Of a stretch of DNA of 64,000 nucleotides, positions 35,126 through 43,951 are shown piece by piece. The stretch's first letter is position 1, and each line of letters opens with the position of its first letter. The DNA is from Streptomyces sp. TS71-3 (GTDB lineage Bacteria; Actinomycetota; Actinomycetes; Streptomycetales; Streptomycetaceae): assembly GCF_018327685.1 (NCBI RefSeq), contig NZ_BNEL01000003.1, positions 1,736,001-1,800,000 on the forward strand, read 5' to 3'. The notes beneath the pieces are model-generated. The model made no database searches and was not told the origin of the DNA. It worked only from the letters and a program-made list of their open reading frames with translations. The translations under genes were made by a program, and so were the position numbers.

Positions 35126-36197
35126 ATGTATTGCCCTGTGAGGTTGGGGACGCGGCTGGCGGGTGGTTGGCCTTTCAGCGCGGTGTGTCCGCGGTGGTGA
35201 TTGTAGGTGTGCAGCCAGTCAGGGAAGGCGTCGCGTCGTTCCTGCTCTGAGCGGTAAGGGCGGGCGTAGGCCCACTCATCGAGCAGGGTGCGGTTGAAGC
35301 GTTCGACCTTGCCGTTCGTCTGGGGTCGGTAGGGCCGGGTTCGCTTGTGGGTGATCCCGGCCGCCGCCAGGGCATCGCGCCACAGACGGGACTTGTAGCA
35401 GGAGCCGTTGTCGGTCAGCACGCGCTCGACGGTGATCCCGCACGAGGCGAAGAACGCCTGCGCCCGGATCCAGAAGGCGACGGCGGTTTCTTTCTTCTCG
35501 TCGGTGAAAATCTCGCTGTAGGCCAGGCGGGAGTGGTCGTCGACGGCGGTGTGCAGGTAGCTGTAGCCGGCGCCGGAGCGGGTCTTGCGGCCCGCTTGGC
35601 GGCCAAGGATCTTGTGGCCGCCACCGTCGGGGATATTGCCGAGCTTCTTGATGTCGACGTGGACGAGCTCGCCGGGCCTGGCGCGTTCGTAGCGGCGTAT
35701 GACGCGGCCGGTGGCCCGGTCCAGATGCGTGAGGCGGGCCAGGCCGTAGCGGGTGAGTACCCGGTGCACGGTGGAGGGCGCCAGCCGCAGAAGGCTCGCG
35801 ATCCGTGCGGGGCCCCAGCGGCGCAGTACGCGCACCTTGATGATCCGCCGCTCGGTACGTGTCGACGTCTGGCGTGGGCTGGCGTGCGGGCGGCTGGAGC
35901 GGTCGGTCATGCCCGCCTCGCCGAGCCTGCGGTAGCGGTCGGCCCACCGCTGTGCCGTTGTCGGCGAGACCTGGAAGCGTTCCGCGGCCCGGCGCAGGGG
36001 CCAGTTGTCTTCCACGACGCAGCGGGCCAGCCGCAGTCGTCCTGTCTCGGTCAGGGGTGCATTACGGTGGGGCACGAGGGCCTTTCTGGTCGCCGGTGCA
36101 GATGTCGCAATCCACACCGAGCCAGAAGGCCCTCACCTATTTCAAGATCGCTCAGCCGTGGCGTCCGTCACCAACCTCCGTGGACAGAACACCTAGA
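35121..36197. mobile_element. IS481-family insertion sequence with 6-bp target duplication
   Basis: The element runs from TGT (35127) to ACA (36191), 1065 bp, with imperfect inverted ends (TGTATTGCCC...GAGGTTGGGGAC against TGTTCTGTCC...GAGGTTGGTGAC). It is flanked on both sides by CCTAGA (35121-35126 and 36192-36197). IS481 is known to duplicate 6 bp at NCTAGN targets, which fits exactly. It carries one intact transposase gene. Removing the element and one CCTAGA restores a continuous MITE end and the stop codon of the secreted-protein gene. Confidence 0.88.
35122..36075 (-). CDS. IS481-family transposase
   Basis: About 317 residues from GTG 36075 (PHRNAPLTETGRLRLARCVV); the frame is open to 36117. 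Two N-terminal HTH segments (PLRRAAERFQVSPTTAQRWADRY; PARIASLLRLAPSTVHRVLTRYG) are followed by an rve/DDE core: VHVDIKKLG, LTDNGSCYKS and NGKVERFNRTL supply Asp, Asp and Glu. The stop codon TAG is formed within the left CCTAGA duplication. The gene looks intact, so the element may still be active. Confidence 0.93.
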   Translation of the reverse strand: MPHRNAPLTETGRLRLARCVVEDNWPLRRAAERFQVSPTTAQRWADRYRRLGEAGMTDRSSRPHASPRQTSTRTERRIIKVRVLRRWGPARIASLLRLAPSTVHRVLTRYGLARLTHLDRATGRVIRRYERARPGELVHVDIKKLGNIPDGGGHKILGRQAGRKTRSGAGYSYLHTAVDDHSRLAYSEIFTDEKKETAVAFWIRAQAFFASCGITVERVLTDNGSCYKSRLWRDALAAAGITHKRTRPYRPQTNGKVERFNRTLLDEWAYARPYRSEQERRDAFPDWLHTYNHHRGHTALKGQPPASRVPNLTGQYI

Positions 36198-36750
36198 GCG
36201 GGAGGATGGTGAGCACCGTGGCGTAGTCGAGGTCGGTGACCCCCGTCTCGGTGGCGCAGTCGGTGAAGGCCAGGTTGGGTGCCGTGAACGTCTCCACGAC
36301 CTTCTCGCCCAGGAACTCGCCGGAGGTGACCGTGCCGGTCTCGGTGAGCACGGTGTTGGAGCCGATGTGGGCGGCGGTCGCGGTGAAGGAGAACGACGTC
36401 GACCGGCCGTCGTTCCAGTCGATCGTCTCCGTGCCCGTCTCGGTCAGGACGGCGTTGCAGCTGAGGTTCAGCAGTGCCGTCACGTTCCGCGTGCCGGCCG
36501 TGGCGCCGGAGCCGAGCGCCAGGCAGGTGCCGGTCGGGCTGTGTGCGTCGATGACGTTCAGCCGGCCGTCCACCGTCACCGTCGTGGGGCGGATCGTGTT
36601 GGTCAGGCCGGGGCTGTAGGTGGTGTAGCTCCAGCCGGTGCAGGAGATGGTGCCGGTCGCGGCGTCCGCGGGGGCGGAGGCGAGGGTGGCGTCGCCCAGG
36701 GCGAGCGCGACCAGGCCGGCCAGGGTGGTGAGCCGCTTCATTGCGATCAT
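36193..36750 (-). CDS. Small secreted protein of unknown function
   Basis: 185 residues. MKRLTTLAGLVALALGDATLASAPADAA is a Sec signal peptide with a likely AxA cleavage site. The mature part (TGTISCTGWSYTTYSPGL...) is rich in Thr/Ser with three Cys, and probably a beta-sandwich. ATG 36750 is chosen because GGAAAGG lies 7 nt upstream; ATG 36741 is the alternative. The stop codon is in the CCTAGA target duplication of the IS, so the insertion left the protein intact. I do not recognise the family. Confidence 0.8.
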   Translation of the reverse strand: MIAMKRLTTLAGLVALALGDATLASAPADAATGTISCTGWSYTTYSPGLTNTIRPTTVTVDGRLNVIDAHSPTGTCLALGSGATAGTRNVTALLNLSCNAVLTETGTETIDWNDGRSTSFSFTATAAHIGSNTVLTETGTVTSGEFLGEKVVETFTAPNLAFTDCATETGVTDLDYATVLTILPL

Positions 36751-37220
36751 GGCGACGCCTTTCCGGGGAACGGGGGCCTACGGCGGTGGACGCGGGCACG
36801 CGGCGAGGCTCCTGCCTGCCGCGCAGGTCCCCGCCGAACGTGCCGCTGCTGAACATCCGCGCCAAACCGTAGCGTCGGGATACAACCCGATTTACCCGAA
36901 CATGCTGTATCGGCCAGAAGGCGCCGTCGCGCGGGACCGCCGCCCGCCATGGCACGGGGGTGGTGAGGCCCGGGGGCCCGAACATGAGCCACGAGGCGCG
37001 GGGGTCACGCCGGCCACACCCTTCGCGGCGCGAACCGGACACCGTGCCGAACCGGACACCGTGCCGAACCGGACACCGTGCCGAACCGGACACCGTGCCG
37101 TCCCAGTGAGGCCGAAAACGGATCACGGCCTCGCCACGGCGCACGTAGGCTCGTGCAGCGCGTCGTCGGTCGGACGCGCCGGGCCTGTGCCCGAGTGCTG
37201 GCAGAAGGGGCGGTTCCGCA
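36751..37220. other. Gene-free interval of about 470 bp
   Basis: Between the secreted-protein gene (minus) and the acetyltransferase (plus) no coding frame looks real. It contains the upstream region of the secreted gene, a patch of lower G+C around 36870-36915 (TACAACCCGATTTACCCG), and four 17-bp repeats. GAAGGGG at 37204-37210 is the RBS of the next gene. Confidence 0.6.
37031..37098. repeat. Four exact 17-bp tandem repeats
   Basis: CGAACCGGACACCGTGC is repeated head to tail at 37031, 37048, 37065 and 37082, upstream of the acetyltransferase gene. It is AT-poor, without spacers and has no coding frame. It could be a slippage array or a multimer binding site. Confidence 0.85.
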
Positions 37221-37817
37221 GTGCGTGCTCACGACGAAGAAGTCCTGGCCCGGATCGCCAAGGGCCTCGTCTACACCGAGTCGGAAGCGGCCTTCCAGGC
37301 ACCCCTGCGCCGCACCGACCAGATCTTCGAGTACAACCGCACGCCACCGAGCGAAGCCGACAGACGCCGGTCGCTGCTCGTCGAGATCCTCGGCTCCGTC
37401 GGTGAACGCACGGTGCTGCTCCCGCCGTTCCACGCCGGCTTCGGCAGCAACGTCCACATCGGGGACGACTTCTTCGGCAACGTGAACCTCACGTTCGTCG
37501 ACGACGTGGACATCCGCATAGGCGACGGTGTCATGATCGCTCCCAGCGTGACGCTGACCACGACGGGACACCCGGTGCACCCCGATCGGCGCGCCGACTT
37601 CGGACGGTTCTCGGAACCCATCGTCATCGAGGACAAGGTGTGGATCGGCAGCAACGCCGTGGTCCTGCCCGGCGTCCGTATCGGCTACGGCTCGGTCATC
37701 GGTGCCGGCAGCGTCGTCAGCCGCAACATTCCCCCGATGACCGTCGCGGTCGGAACGCCCTGCCGCGTGGTGCGCGCCATCACGGACGAGGACCTCACCA
37801 CGCGCAGCGCCGGGTAG
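37221..37817 (+). CDS. Maltose/galactoside O-acetyltransferase-like hexapeptide protein
   Basis: 198 residues from GTG 37221, with GAAGGGG 10 nt upstream. The N-terminus matches the Maa domain (EYNRTPPSEADRRRSLLVEILG). The left-handed beta-helix follows (VHIGDDFFGNVNLTFVDDVDIRIGDGVMIAPSVTL), with the catalytic-type His in TTTGHPVHP and the second coil block DKVWIGSNAVVLPGVRIGYGSVIGAGSVVSR. It would transfer acetyl from acetyl-CoA to a sugar or other hydroxyl. The neighbours do not define a substrate. Confidence 0.92.
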   Translation: MRAHDEEVLARIAKGLVYTESEAAFQAPLRRTDQIFEYNRTPPSEADRRRSLLVEILGSVGERTVLLPPFHAGFGSNVHIGDDFFGNVNLTFVDDVDIRIGDGVMIAPSVTLTTTGHPVHPDRRADFGRFSEPIVIEDKVWIGSNAVVLPGVRIGYGSVIGAGSVVSRNIPPMTVAVGTPCRVVRAITDEDLTTRSAG

Positions 37818-37953
37818 CGGCGCCGGCGGCGGAAGATTCCCGTACGCAACCGGTCCGCTCGGCCAGCGACGGCCCCCGCGACGCCCCCGGCGAGATGCCC
37901 CCCGGCGCGACGGCACCCCCGCGACGGCACCCCCGCCACGCCCCCGCCACCGC

Positions 37954-38682
37954 CTACAGCCCCACCTTGACCAGCATCTCGCTCAGCTCCGCCGGCATGG
38001 TGATCATGCAGTCGTGTCCGGTCGGCAGCTCCCGAACCGTTGCCGGGGAGCCGTTGGGCTGTGTCGCGGGAACGGGTCGCCGCGTGATGCCCTCGGGTGT
38101 CGCCCCGACGCAGTGGATGTGCGTGCGCGCGATGGCGTTCACGGCCGGGTTGTCCAGCCGGACCGGCTGTTGGAGGCAGCGCACCGGCTGGTCCGAGAGC
38201 ATCGTGCGCAGCCATGCGACGTCCGCCGGTTCCGTGACCCCGAACAGCCCGAGGGGCGGGGGCATCTCGGGCAGGGGCGGAACGCGCCAGCCGCCCCCGG
38301 ACGTGACGGCGACGTCGATCAGGTTCCGGGTGACGGGCTGGACGTCGACGGCGGTCTCGCCGTGCTCCGGGACCATCGCGTCGAGGTACACCAGGTGCCC
38401 GATCCGGTCCGGGACCTGGTTGGCCGCGGACGAGATGACCAGCCCCGCGTAGCTGTGGCCCACGAGGACCACCTCGGTCAGGTCCTCGTCGTGGATCAGC
38501 CCGACGACGTCCTCGACGTGCGTGTCGAGCCCCACCTCGGGACCGAGCAGGTGCGCCCTGTCGCCGTAGCCGGTCAGCGAGGGCGCGAACACCCGGTGCC
38601 CGGCGGCCTCCAGCAGCGGGACCACCCGCTCCCAGCACCGGCCGCTGTGCCAGGCGCCGTGGACCAGCAGGAACGTTGACAT
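37954..38682 (-). CDS. Alpha/beta hydrolase (EstC/methyl-salicylate-esterase-like)
   Basis: 242 residues. MSTFLLVHGAWHSGRCWERVVPLLEAAG is the HG oxyanion start, GHSYAG holds the nucleophile Ser, and TGHDCMITMPAELSEML holds the C-terminal His. Length and order match small esterases of plant-esterase type that are common in Streptomyces. It is transcribed away from an HxlR regulator, which probably controls it in response to the substrate. Substrate unknown. Confidence 0.9.
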   Translation of the reverse strand: MSTFLLVHGAWHSGRCWERVVPLLEAAGHRVFAPSLTGYGDRAHLLGPEVGLDTHVEDVVGLIHDEDLTEVVLVGHSYAGLVISSAANQVPDRIGHLVYLDAMVPEHGETAVDVQPVTRNLIDVAVTSGGGWRVPPLPEMPPPLGLFGVTEPADVAWLRTMLSDQPVRCLQQPVRLDNPAVNAIARTHIHCVGATPEGITRRPVPATQPNGSPATVRELPTGHDCMITMPAELSEMLVKVGL

Positions 38683-38736
38683 GGCTGGACGATCTCCGAT
38701 CTCCCTCTTCGGGGCTGTGGAGGCACGGGACCATGG

Positions 38737-38773
38737 CGGTTCCTTTTGGTGACTCGGTACTCTTCAGGAACCG
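38737..38773. promoter_or_regulatory. Inverted repeat in the hydrolase/HxlR divergent promoter
   Basis: CGGTTCCT (38737-38744) and AGGAACCG (38766-38773) are exact inverted arms 21 bp apart, located midway between the two divergent starts. A site of this size between an HxlR gene and a divergent enzyme gene is a likely operator. Confidence 0.45.
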
Positions 38774-38847
38774 AAGACATCGTGGTGCACCCACCGTGCC
38801 TCGGGCAACAAGGCACATTTCGGTGCCCCGGTTCCCTGGAGGTAACC

Positions 38848-39237
38848 ATGAGCGCAGCCGGTGGCGAGCCGAGCCGGGCACGGCAGGAGGACCCGTGCCG
38901 GACCCGTGAGGTGCTCGACATCGTCGGGGACAAATGGTCGCTGCTGGTCGTGCGCAACCTCAGCCGGGGGCCGCGCCGCTTCACCGAACTCAAGCGGGCC
39001 ATCGACGGGATCAGCCAGCGCATGCTCACCGCCACCCTGCGGAGCCTGGAACGCGACGGCATCCTCACGCGGTCCGTCCGGGCCGTCATGCCGCCGCACG
39101 TCAGCTACGCGCTCACCCCGATGGGCAGGACCCTGCGCGAAGCCACCGCACCCCTGCTGGAGTGGAGCATCACGAACCTGGCAGGCATCGACGCCGCCCG
39201 GGCCGCCTACGACGCCCGTCCCCAGGCACCTTCGTAG
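38848..39237 (+). CDS. HxlR-family transcriptional regulator
   Basis: 129 residues from ATG 38848, with TGGAGGT just upstream. The conserved HxlR winged helix is clear: DPCRTREVLDIVGDKWSLLVVRNLSRGPRRFTELKRAIDGISQRMLTATLRSLERDGILTR, with the Cys of the PC motif that in some members senses electrophiles or oxidants. It is divergent from the alpha/beta hydrolase gene and probably regulates it. Confidence 0.93.
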   Translation: MSAAGGEPSRARQEDPCRTREVLDIVGDKWSLLVVRNLSRGPRRFTELKRAIDGISQRMLTATLRSLERDGILTRSVRAVMPPHVSYALTPMGRTLREATAPLLEWSITNLAGIDAARAAYDARPQAPS

Positions 39238-39301
39238 CCGACCGGCGCACACCGGACAAGTCCCGACATCGAAGGCGTCCCGGCGAAGAACGGCGCAAGC
39301 C

Positions 39302-39345
39302 TTGACAGCAGGCGTCGCAGGTTGCAGCCTTTGGCAACGTTGTCA
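39302..39345 (+). promoter_or_regulatory. Candidate promoter and LacI-type operator of the GH2 gene
   Basis: TTGACA (39302-39307) is a consensus -35; the matching -10 is weak. TGGCAACGTTGTCA (39332-39345) is a near-perfect palindrome with the CAACGTTG core typical of actinobacterial LacI-family sugar operators. The half-site TTGGCAACG recurs at 39351-39359. No LacI gene is in the window, so the regulator would be encoded elsewhere. Confidence 0.5.
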
Positions 39346-39429
39346 GACCGCTTGGCAACGCCTTCCGGCACGCCTCGTTCCGCCTTCCGTGCCGCCGTGG
39401 GCTTCTACTTGGGATTGGACCGCTCGGTC

Positions 39430-42400
39430 ATGGCACAACACGCGAACCGCCCTTCCCGCAGATCCGTCGTCGCCGCCGGCTCGACCCTGCTCGCCGGCTT
39501 CGGCGTCTCCACCCTGTTCCCGGCGACGAGTTCCGCCGCGGCGCCCGGGGGCGCACCGGCCGCGGGCACGCCGCAGGGCGAGCTGGCCGCCTACCGCCCC
39601 GTCGAGGTGTCCTCGACGGACTACGCCCCCACCCCCGGCACCTTCGCCGTGGACAAGATCACCGCCAAGGGGGTGCGGGGCACGGGATGGCGTGCCGCGA
39701 AGGGCGATCCGCAGTGGATCTCCGTCGACCTCCAGGGCGACTGCCAGGTCTCGTCGATACGCCTCACCTTCGAGGGCGACGTGAACGACCCGGTGTTCAC
39801 CTTCCCCTCCAGCGGCAACCCGTACGACGGCACGACCGGCAAGGAGATCCTCTCCAGCTTCGCCGTCGACTTCGTCGTCGAGACCTCCCGCGACAAGAAG
39901 TCGTGGACCAGCGTCTACCGCACCACCTCCGGTACCGGAGGGGTGGTGGACATCAAACTGGACAAGCCGGTCGCGGCGCGCTGGGTGCGCCTGACCGCCC
40001 GCAAGCGGTCCAGCGACAACCCCCTCGGACTGAACGGCTTCGAGGTGTACGGCACCGCGCCGGGCCACCGTCCTTCTGCCACCGGCTGGACCGACTGGGG
40101 CACGCACCACGGCAAGGCCCCCGCGTTGAAGGCCGCCGCCGACGGCACGGTGCCCCTGGAGTCCGGCTGGACGCTGACCATGGACGACTGGGCAGGCGGC
40201 GAGGGTGCGGACCTCTCCCGGACCTCGGTCGACACCAGCGGCTGGCTGCCCGCGACCGTTCCCGGCACGGTCCTCGCCTCGCTGGTCGACCAGGGACACC
40301 TGCCCGACCCGGTGGCCGGCCTGAACAACCTGCACGTTCCCGAGGCGCTGTCCCGCCACTCCTGGTGGTACAAGCGCGACTTCGAGCTGCCCGACGGCCT
40401 GCGCACCGGATCCGGGCGCCACGTCTGGCTGGAGTTCGACGGCGTCAACCACCAGGCGGACATCTGGCTGAACGGCAAGCATGTCGGCGGGCTGACGTAT
40501 CCGTTCGCCCGCTCGGCACACGACGTGACGCAGCTGCTGGACGCGCGCGGTGAGAACGCGCTGGCGGTGAAGATCACACCGATGCCCGTCCCCGGCTCGC
40601 CCGGCGACAAGGGACCCGCCGGCGAGTCGTGGGTGGACGCCGGCGCCCAGCAGATGAACCTCAACTCGCCCACCTACCTCGCGTCGTCCGGCTGGGACTG
40701 GATGCCGGCGGTCCGCGACCGCGTCGCCGGCATCTGGAACCACGTCCGGCTGCGGTCCACCGGCCACGTCCTGGTCGGCGACCCCCGGGTGGACACCGCC
40801 CTCCCGGACCTGCCCGACACCTCCACCGCCGAGCTGACCATCGTCGTCCCGGTCCGCAACGCCGACACCGCCGACCACAAGGCGACCGTCTCGGCGGCCT
40901 TCGACGGTGTCCACGTCTCCCAGGCGGTCACCGTCCCGGCCGGCAAGAGCGTGGACGTCACCTTCACGCCCGACGCCTTCGACCAGCTGCGGCTGCGCAA
41001 CCCCCGGCTCTGGTGGCCCAACGGCCTCGGCGACGCCGACCTGCACGACCTCACCCTGACCGCGGCGGTCGACGGAGCGGAGAGCGACCGGCGCACCTGC
41101 CGCTTCGGCATCCGGCAGTTCGGCTACGACTACAAGGTGCCGCTGCCGTTCACCAACGGCAGCGACTCGTACACCCAGTCCGTGGACGTCGGTGCGCAGC
41201 ACGCCCAGCATGTGCGCGTCAGGTGCCTGACCAGGGCGACCGGCTGGGGCTCCTCGCTGTGGGCCCTGTCGGTCTTCGACAGATCCCAGCCCGGCAACGA
41301 CCTGGCCCTGCACGCGACCGCCTCCGCCTCCTCGAAGGAGGACGACGACCACGGTCCTGACAAGGCCACCGACGGCGACCCGAACACCCGCTGGGCCTCG
41401 TCCCACGAGGACGACCAGTGGATCGCCGTGGACCTCGGCTCACCGCAGGCGTTCGACAGGGTCGACCTGGCGTGGGAGCAGGCGTACGCGCAGACCTACG
41501 TCGTCCAGGTCTCCACGGACGGCTCGACGTGGCAGGACGCGAAGTCGGTCGACAACAGGGGCGTACCGCTGCCGTTCAACACCGGTGACGCGAGCCTCCA
41601 GGTCGAGGACTTCACGGCTCAGACCGCTCGGTACGTACGCATCGACTGCGGTGTCCGCAACACCGGCTGGGGCAACTCCCTCTGGTCCCTGTCCGTGCTG
41701 GACAGCTCCTCGCCGGGCACCGACCTGGCGCTGCACAAGTCCGTCACGGCCTCGACCGAGGACTCCTCCAACCCCGCGTCCAACGCCACCGACGGCGACC
41801 CCGGCACCCGCTGGTCCTCGGAGTACCTGGACGACCAGTGGATACGGGTGGACCTGGGCTCCTCGCAGTCCTTCGACAGGGTGGCGATCGTGTGGGAGGC
41901 CGCCTACCCGAAGACCTACACGATCCAGGTCTCCGACGACGGCGACGCCTGGACGGACGTGAAGTCGGTGAGCAACGAGCCGGACCCGCTGAAGATCAGC
42001 GTGAACGGCGTGCGCGTGCTGGCCCGCGGCGGCAACTGGGGCTGGGACGAGCTGCTGCGCCGGATGCCGGCCGAGCGCATGGACGCGGCCGTGCGGATGC
42101 ACCGCGACATGAACTTCACCATGATCCGCAACTGGGTGGCCTCCAGCGACCGGGAGGAGTTCTTCGCCGCCTGCGACGAGCACGGCATCCTGGTGTGGAA
42201 CGACTTCCCGAACGCCTGGGGCATGGACCCGCCGGACCACGACGCGTACAACGCCCTCGCCCGGGACACGGTGCTGCGCTACCGGATCCACCCCAGCGTC
42301 GTCATCTGGTGCGGCGCGAACGAGGGCAACCCGCCGGCCGCGATCGACAACGGCATGCGGGACGCGGTGGAGTCCCAGGCACCCGGCCTGCTCTACCAGA

Positions 42401-43509
42401 ACAACTCGGCGGGCGGCTTCATCACCGGCGGCGGACCCTACAACTGGGTCGAGCCGGAGAAGTACTTCGACCCCGCGACGTACGGAAGCAAGAGCTTCGG
42501 CTTCCACACCGAGATCGGCATGCCGGTCGTCTCCACCGCCGAGAGCATGCGCCACATGACCGGCGACGGGCCCGAGTGGCCGATCGGCGGCGCGTGGTTC
42601 TACCACGACTGGAGCGAGCACGGGAACCAGGCGCCGGGCGCCTACAAGGCCGCGATCGAGACCCGCCTCGACACCGCCAAGGACCTCGACGACTTCGCCC
42701 GCAAGGCGCAGTTCGTCAACTTCGAGAACGCACGCTCCATGTTCGAGGCGTGGAACGCCCACCTGTGGAACGACGCCAGCGGCCTCATGCTCTGGATGTC
42801 CCACCCGGCGTGGCACAGCACGGTGTGGCAGACGTACGACTACGACTTCGACGTCAACGGCATGTACTACGGATCCCGCGCCGCCTGCGAGCCCCTGCAC
42901 GTGCAGGCCGACCCGCAGCGGTGGGAGGTCATCGCCGTCAACCACACCGCGAAGGCGCTCAAGGGTGCGACCGTGCAGGCCCAGCTGCACGACCTGGCCG
43001 GCAGGCAGCTCGGCAGCACCCTCAGCAAGAAGGTCGACGTCGCGTCCGCGGACACCACGTCCGCGTTCACCGCCGGATGGACGGACGACCTGCCCGACCT
43101 GCACCTCCTGCGGCTGACGCTGAAGGACGGCGCCGGCCGGACGCTGTCGCGGAACACCTACTGGCGCCACCGCACCCCGGCGGCCATGACGGCGCTGAAC
43201 GCGGCCAAGCAGGTCACGGTCTCGGCCTCCATCGGGCACGTCACCGGCACCGGGCCGCGCCACCAGCTGACCGCGACCGTCAAGAACCGCGGCTCGGCCG
43301 TCGCGGCGATGGTGCGCCTGTCCCTGCTGGACGACACCACCAAGGAGCGCGTCCTGCCCACGCTCTACAGCCAGAACTACCTGTGGCTGCTGCCCGGCGA
43401 GTCGCAGGACCTCACGCTGTCGTGGCCGGCCGGAGCACTGCCGTCGGGTCACCGCCCGGCACTGAGCGTCGAGGCGTACAACGGCCCGCGGACGGTGGCC
43501 CGGGGATAG
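39430..43509 (+). CDS. Secreted multidomain GH2 glycoside hydrolase (exo-beta-glucosaminidase/mannosidase-like) with discoidin domains
   Basis: 1359 residues. ATG 39430 is chosen because MAQHANRPSRRSVVAAGSTLLAGFGV is a Tat signal ending ATSSAAA; the longer frame from 39322 adds nothing. Order: F5/8-type C (CBM32-like) domain (about 50-215), GH2 sugar-binding domain (about 245-410), Ig-like domain (about 440-570), discoidin-type insertion (about 575-850), TIM barrel (about 852-1140), C-terminal Ig-like domain. In the barrel ANEGN gives acid/base Glu965 and HTEIG gives nucleophile Glu1028. RNWVASSDREEFFAACDEHGILVWNDF resembles exo-beta-D-glucosaminidases and beta-mannosidases. The insertion breaks the junction where GH2 proteins run from the Ig domain (RQFGYDY) into the barrel (ISVNGVRVLARGGNWGWDELL). 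It would act outside the cell on beta-linked glycans; exact substrate is unproven. Confidence 0.9.
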   Translation: MAQHANRPSRRSVVAAGSTLLAGFGVSTLFPATSSAAAPGGAPAAGTPQGELAAYRPVEVSSTDYAPTPGTFAVDKITAKGVRGTGWRAAKGDPQWISVDLQGDCQVSSIRLTFEGDVNDPVFTFPSSGNPYDGTTGKEILSSFAVDFVVETSRDKKSWTSVYRTTSGTGGVVDIKLDKPVAARWVRLTARKRSSDNPLGLNGFEVYGTAPGHRPSATGWTDWGTHHGKAPALKAAADGTVPLESGWTLTMDDWAGGEGADLSRTSVDTSGWLPATVPGTVLASLVDQGHLPDPVAGLNNLHVPEALSRHSWWYKRDFELPDGLRTGSGRHVWLEFDGVNHQADIWLNGKHVGGLTYPFARSAHDVTQLLDARGENALAVKITPMPVPGSPGDKGPAGESWVDAGAQQMNLNSPTYLASSGWDWMPAVRDRVAGIWNHVRLRSTGHVLVGDPRVDTALPDLPDTSTAELTIVVPVRNADTADHKATVSAAFDGVHVSQAVTVPAGKSVDVTFTPDAFDQLRLRNPRLWWPNGLGDADLHDLTLTAAVDGAESDRRTCRFGIRQFGYDYKVPLPFTNGSDSYTQSVDVGAQHAQHVRVRCLTRATGWGSSLWALSVFDRSQPGNDLALHATASASSKEDDDHGPDKATDGDPNTRWASSHEDDQWIAVDLGSPQAFDRVDLAWEQAYAQTYVVQVSTDGSTWQDAKSVDNRGVPLPFNTGDASLQVEDFTAQTARYVRIDCGVRNTGWGNSLWSLSVLDSSSPGTDLALHKSVTASTEDSSNPASNATDGDPGTRWSSEYLDDQWIRVDLGSSQSFDRVAIVWEAAYPKTYTIQVSDDGDAWTDVKSVSNEPDPLKISVNGVRVLARGGNWGWDELLRRMPAERMDAAVRMHRDMNFTMIRNWVASSDREEFFAACDEHGILVWNDFPNAWGMDPPDHDAYNALARDTVLRYRIHPSVVIWCGANEGNPPAAIDNGMRDAVESQAPGLLYQNNSAGGFITGGGPYNWVEPEKYFDPATYGSKSFGFHTEIGMPVVSTAESMRHMTGDGPEWPIGGAWFYHDWSEHGNQAPGAYKAAIETRLDTAKDLDDFARKAQFVNFENARSMFEAWNAHLWNDASGLMLWMSHPAWHSTVWQTYDYDFDVNGMYYGSRAACEPLHVQADPQRWEVIAVNHTAKALKGATVQAQLHDLAGRQLGSTLSKKVDVASADTTSAFTAGWTDDLPDLHLLRLTLKDGAGRTLSRNTYWRHRTPAAMTALNAAKQVTVSASIGHVTGTGPRHQLTATVKNRGSAVAAMVRLSLLDDTTKERVLPTLYSQNYLWLLPGESQDLTLSWPAGALPSGHRPALSVEAYNGPRTVARG

Positions 43510-43555
43510 CGTTCGGGCCGCCGGCGGCCCCACCGGCGAGTTCCTGCCCGGGCAC

Positions 43556-43609
43556 GTGGCCCGGCGTGGTCGCAGAGAATATGCGACCACGCCGGGCCAC
43601 GGCCTTTTG
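43556..43609 (+). terminator. Intrinsic terminator after the GH2 gene
   Basis: A perfect 19-bp stem (43556-43574 with 43582-43600) with loop GAGAATA is followed by GGCCTTTTG. It lies 47 nt after the GH2 stop and is the strongest terminator in the window. Confidence 0.9.
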
Positions 43610-43951
43610 TCGTGATGCGAGAGCCGGGTACAGGGCGGTGACGGGCGGGGGATCCCGGCGTGCACCTTCCCGGTCATCCCGTCGGTGATCACTTCGAGCT
43701 CGCCGGCTTCGAGCGCGCCGTACCGGGTGGTCGTTGCCGCAACACCCGCCGACACGTTCGTGCTGACCGGCAGATCAAGGGGCGTTGCGTCCTGCCGGGT
43801 AGGGATGGCAACGGACCGCGGACGTTGCCGGTTTCCCGGTTGCCCGGCGCAACGCTTCCGTCTGCCCTCATGGTGGGACTCATCGCAGGGCGTGCCCATT
43901 CGGGGCGCGCTGTCCCGGCCGGTGTTCGGCGGGTGAGAAAGGGCGGGTTCG
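43610..43951 (+). other. Gene-free interval upstream of the membrane protein/receiver pair
   Basis: About 340 bp between the GH2 terminator and ATG 43952. I see no convincing gene on either strand. The region should hold the promoter of the downstream pair; AGAAAGGG (43936-43943) is the RBS. Confidence 0.5.

Noticed and set aside
27205..39237. Prophage or integrative element
   Set aside because: No integrase, capsid, portal or tRNA attachment site was found; the only mobile DNA is the MITE and the IS481 element.
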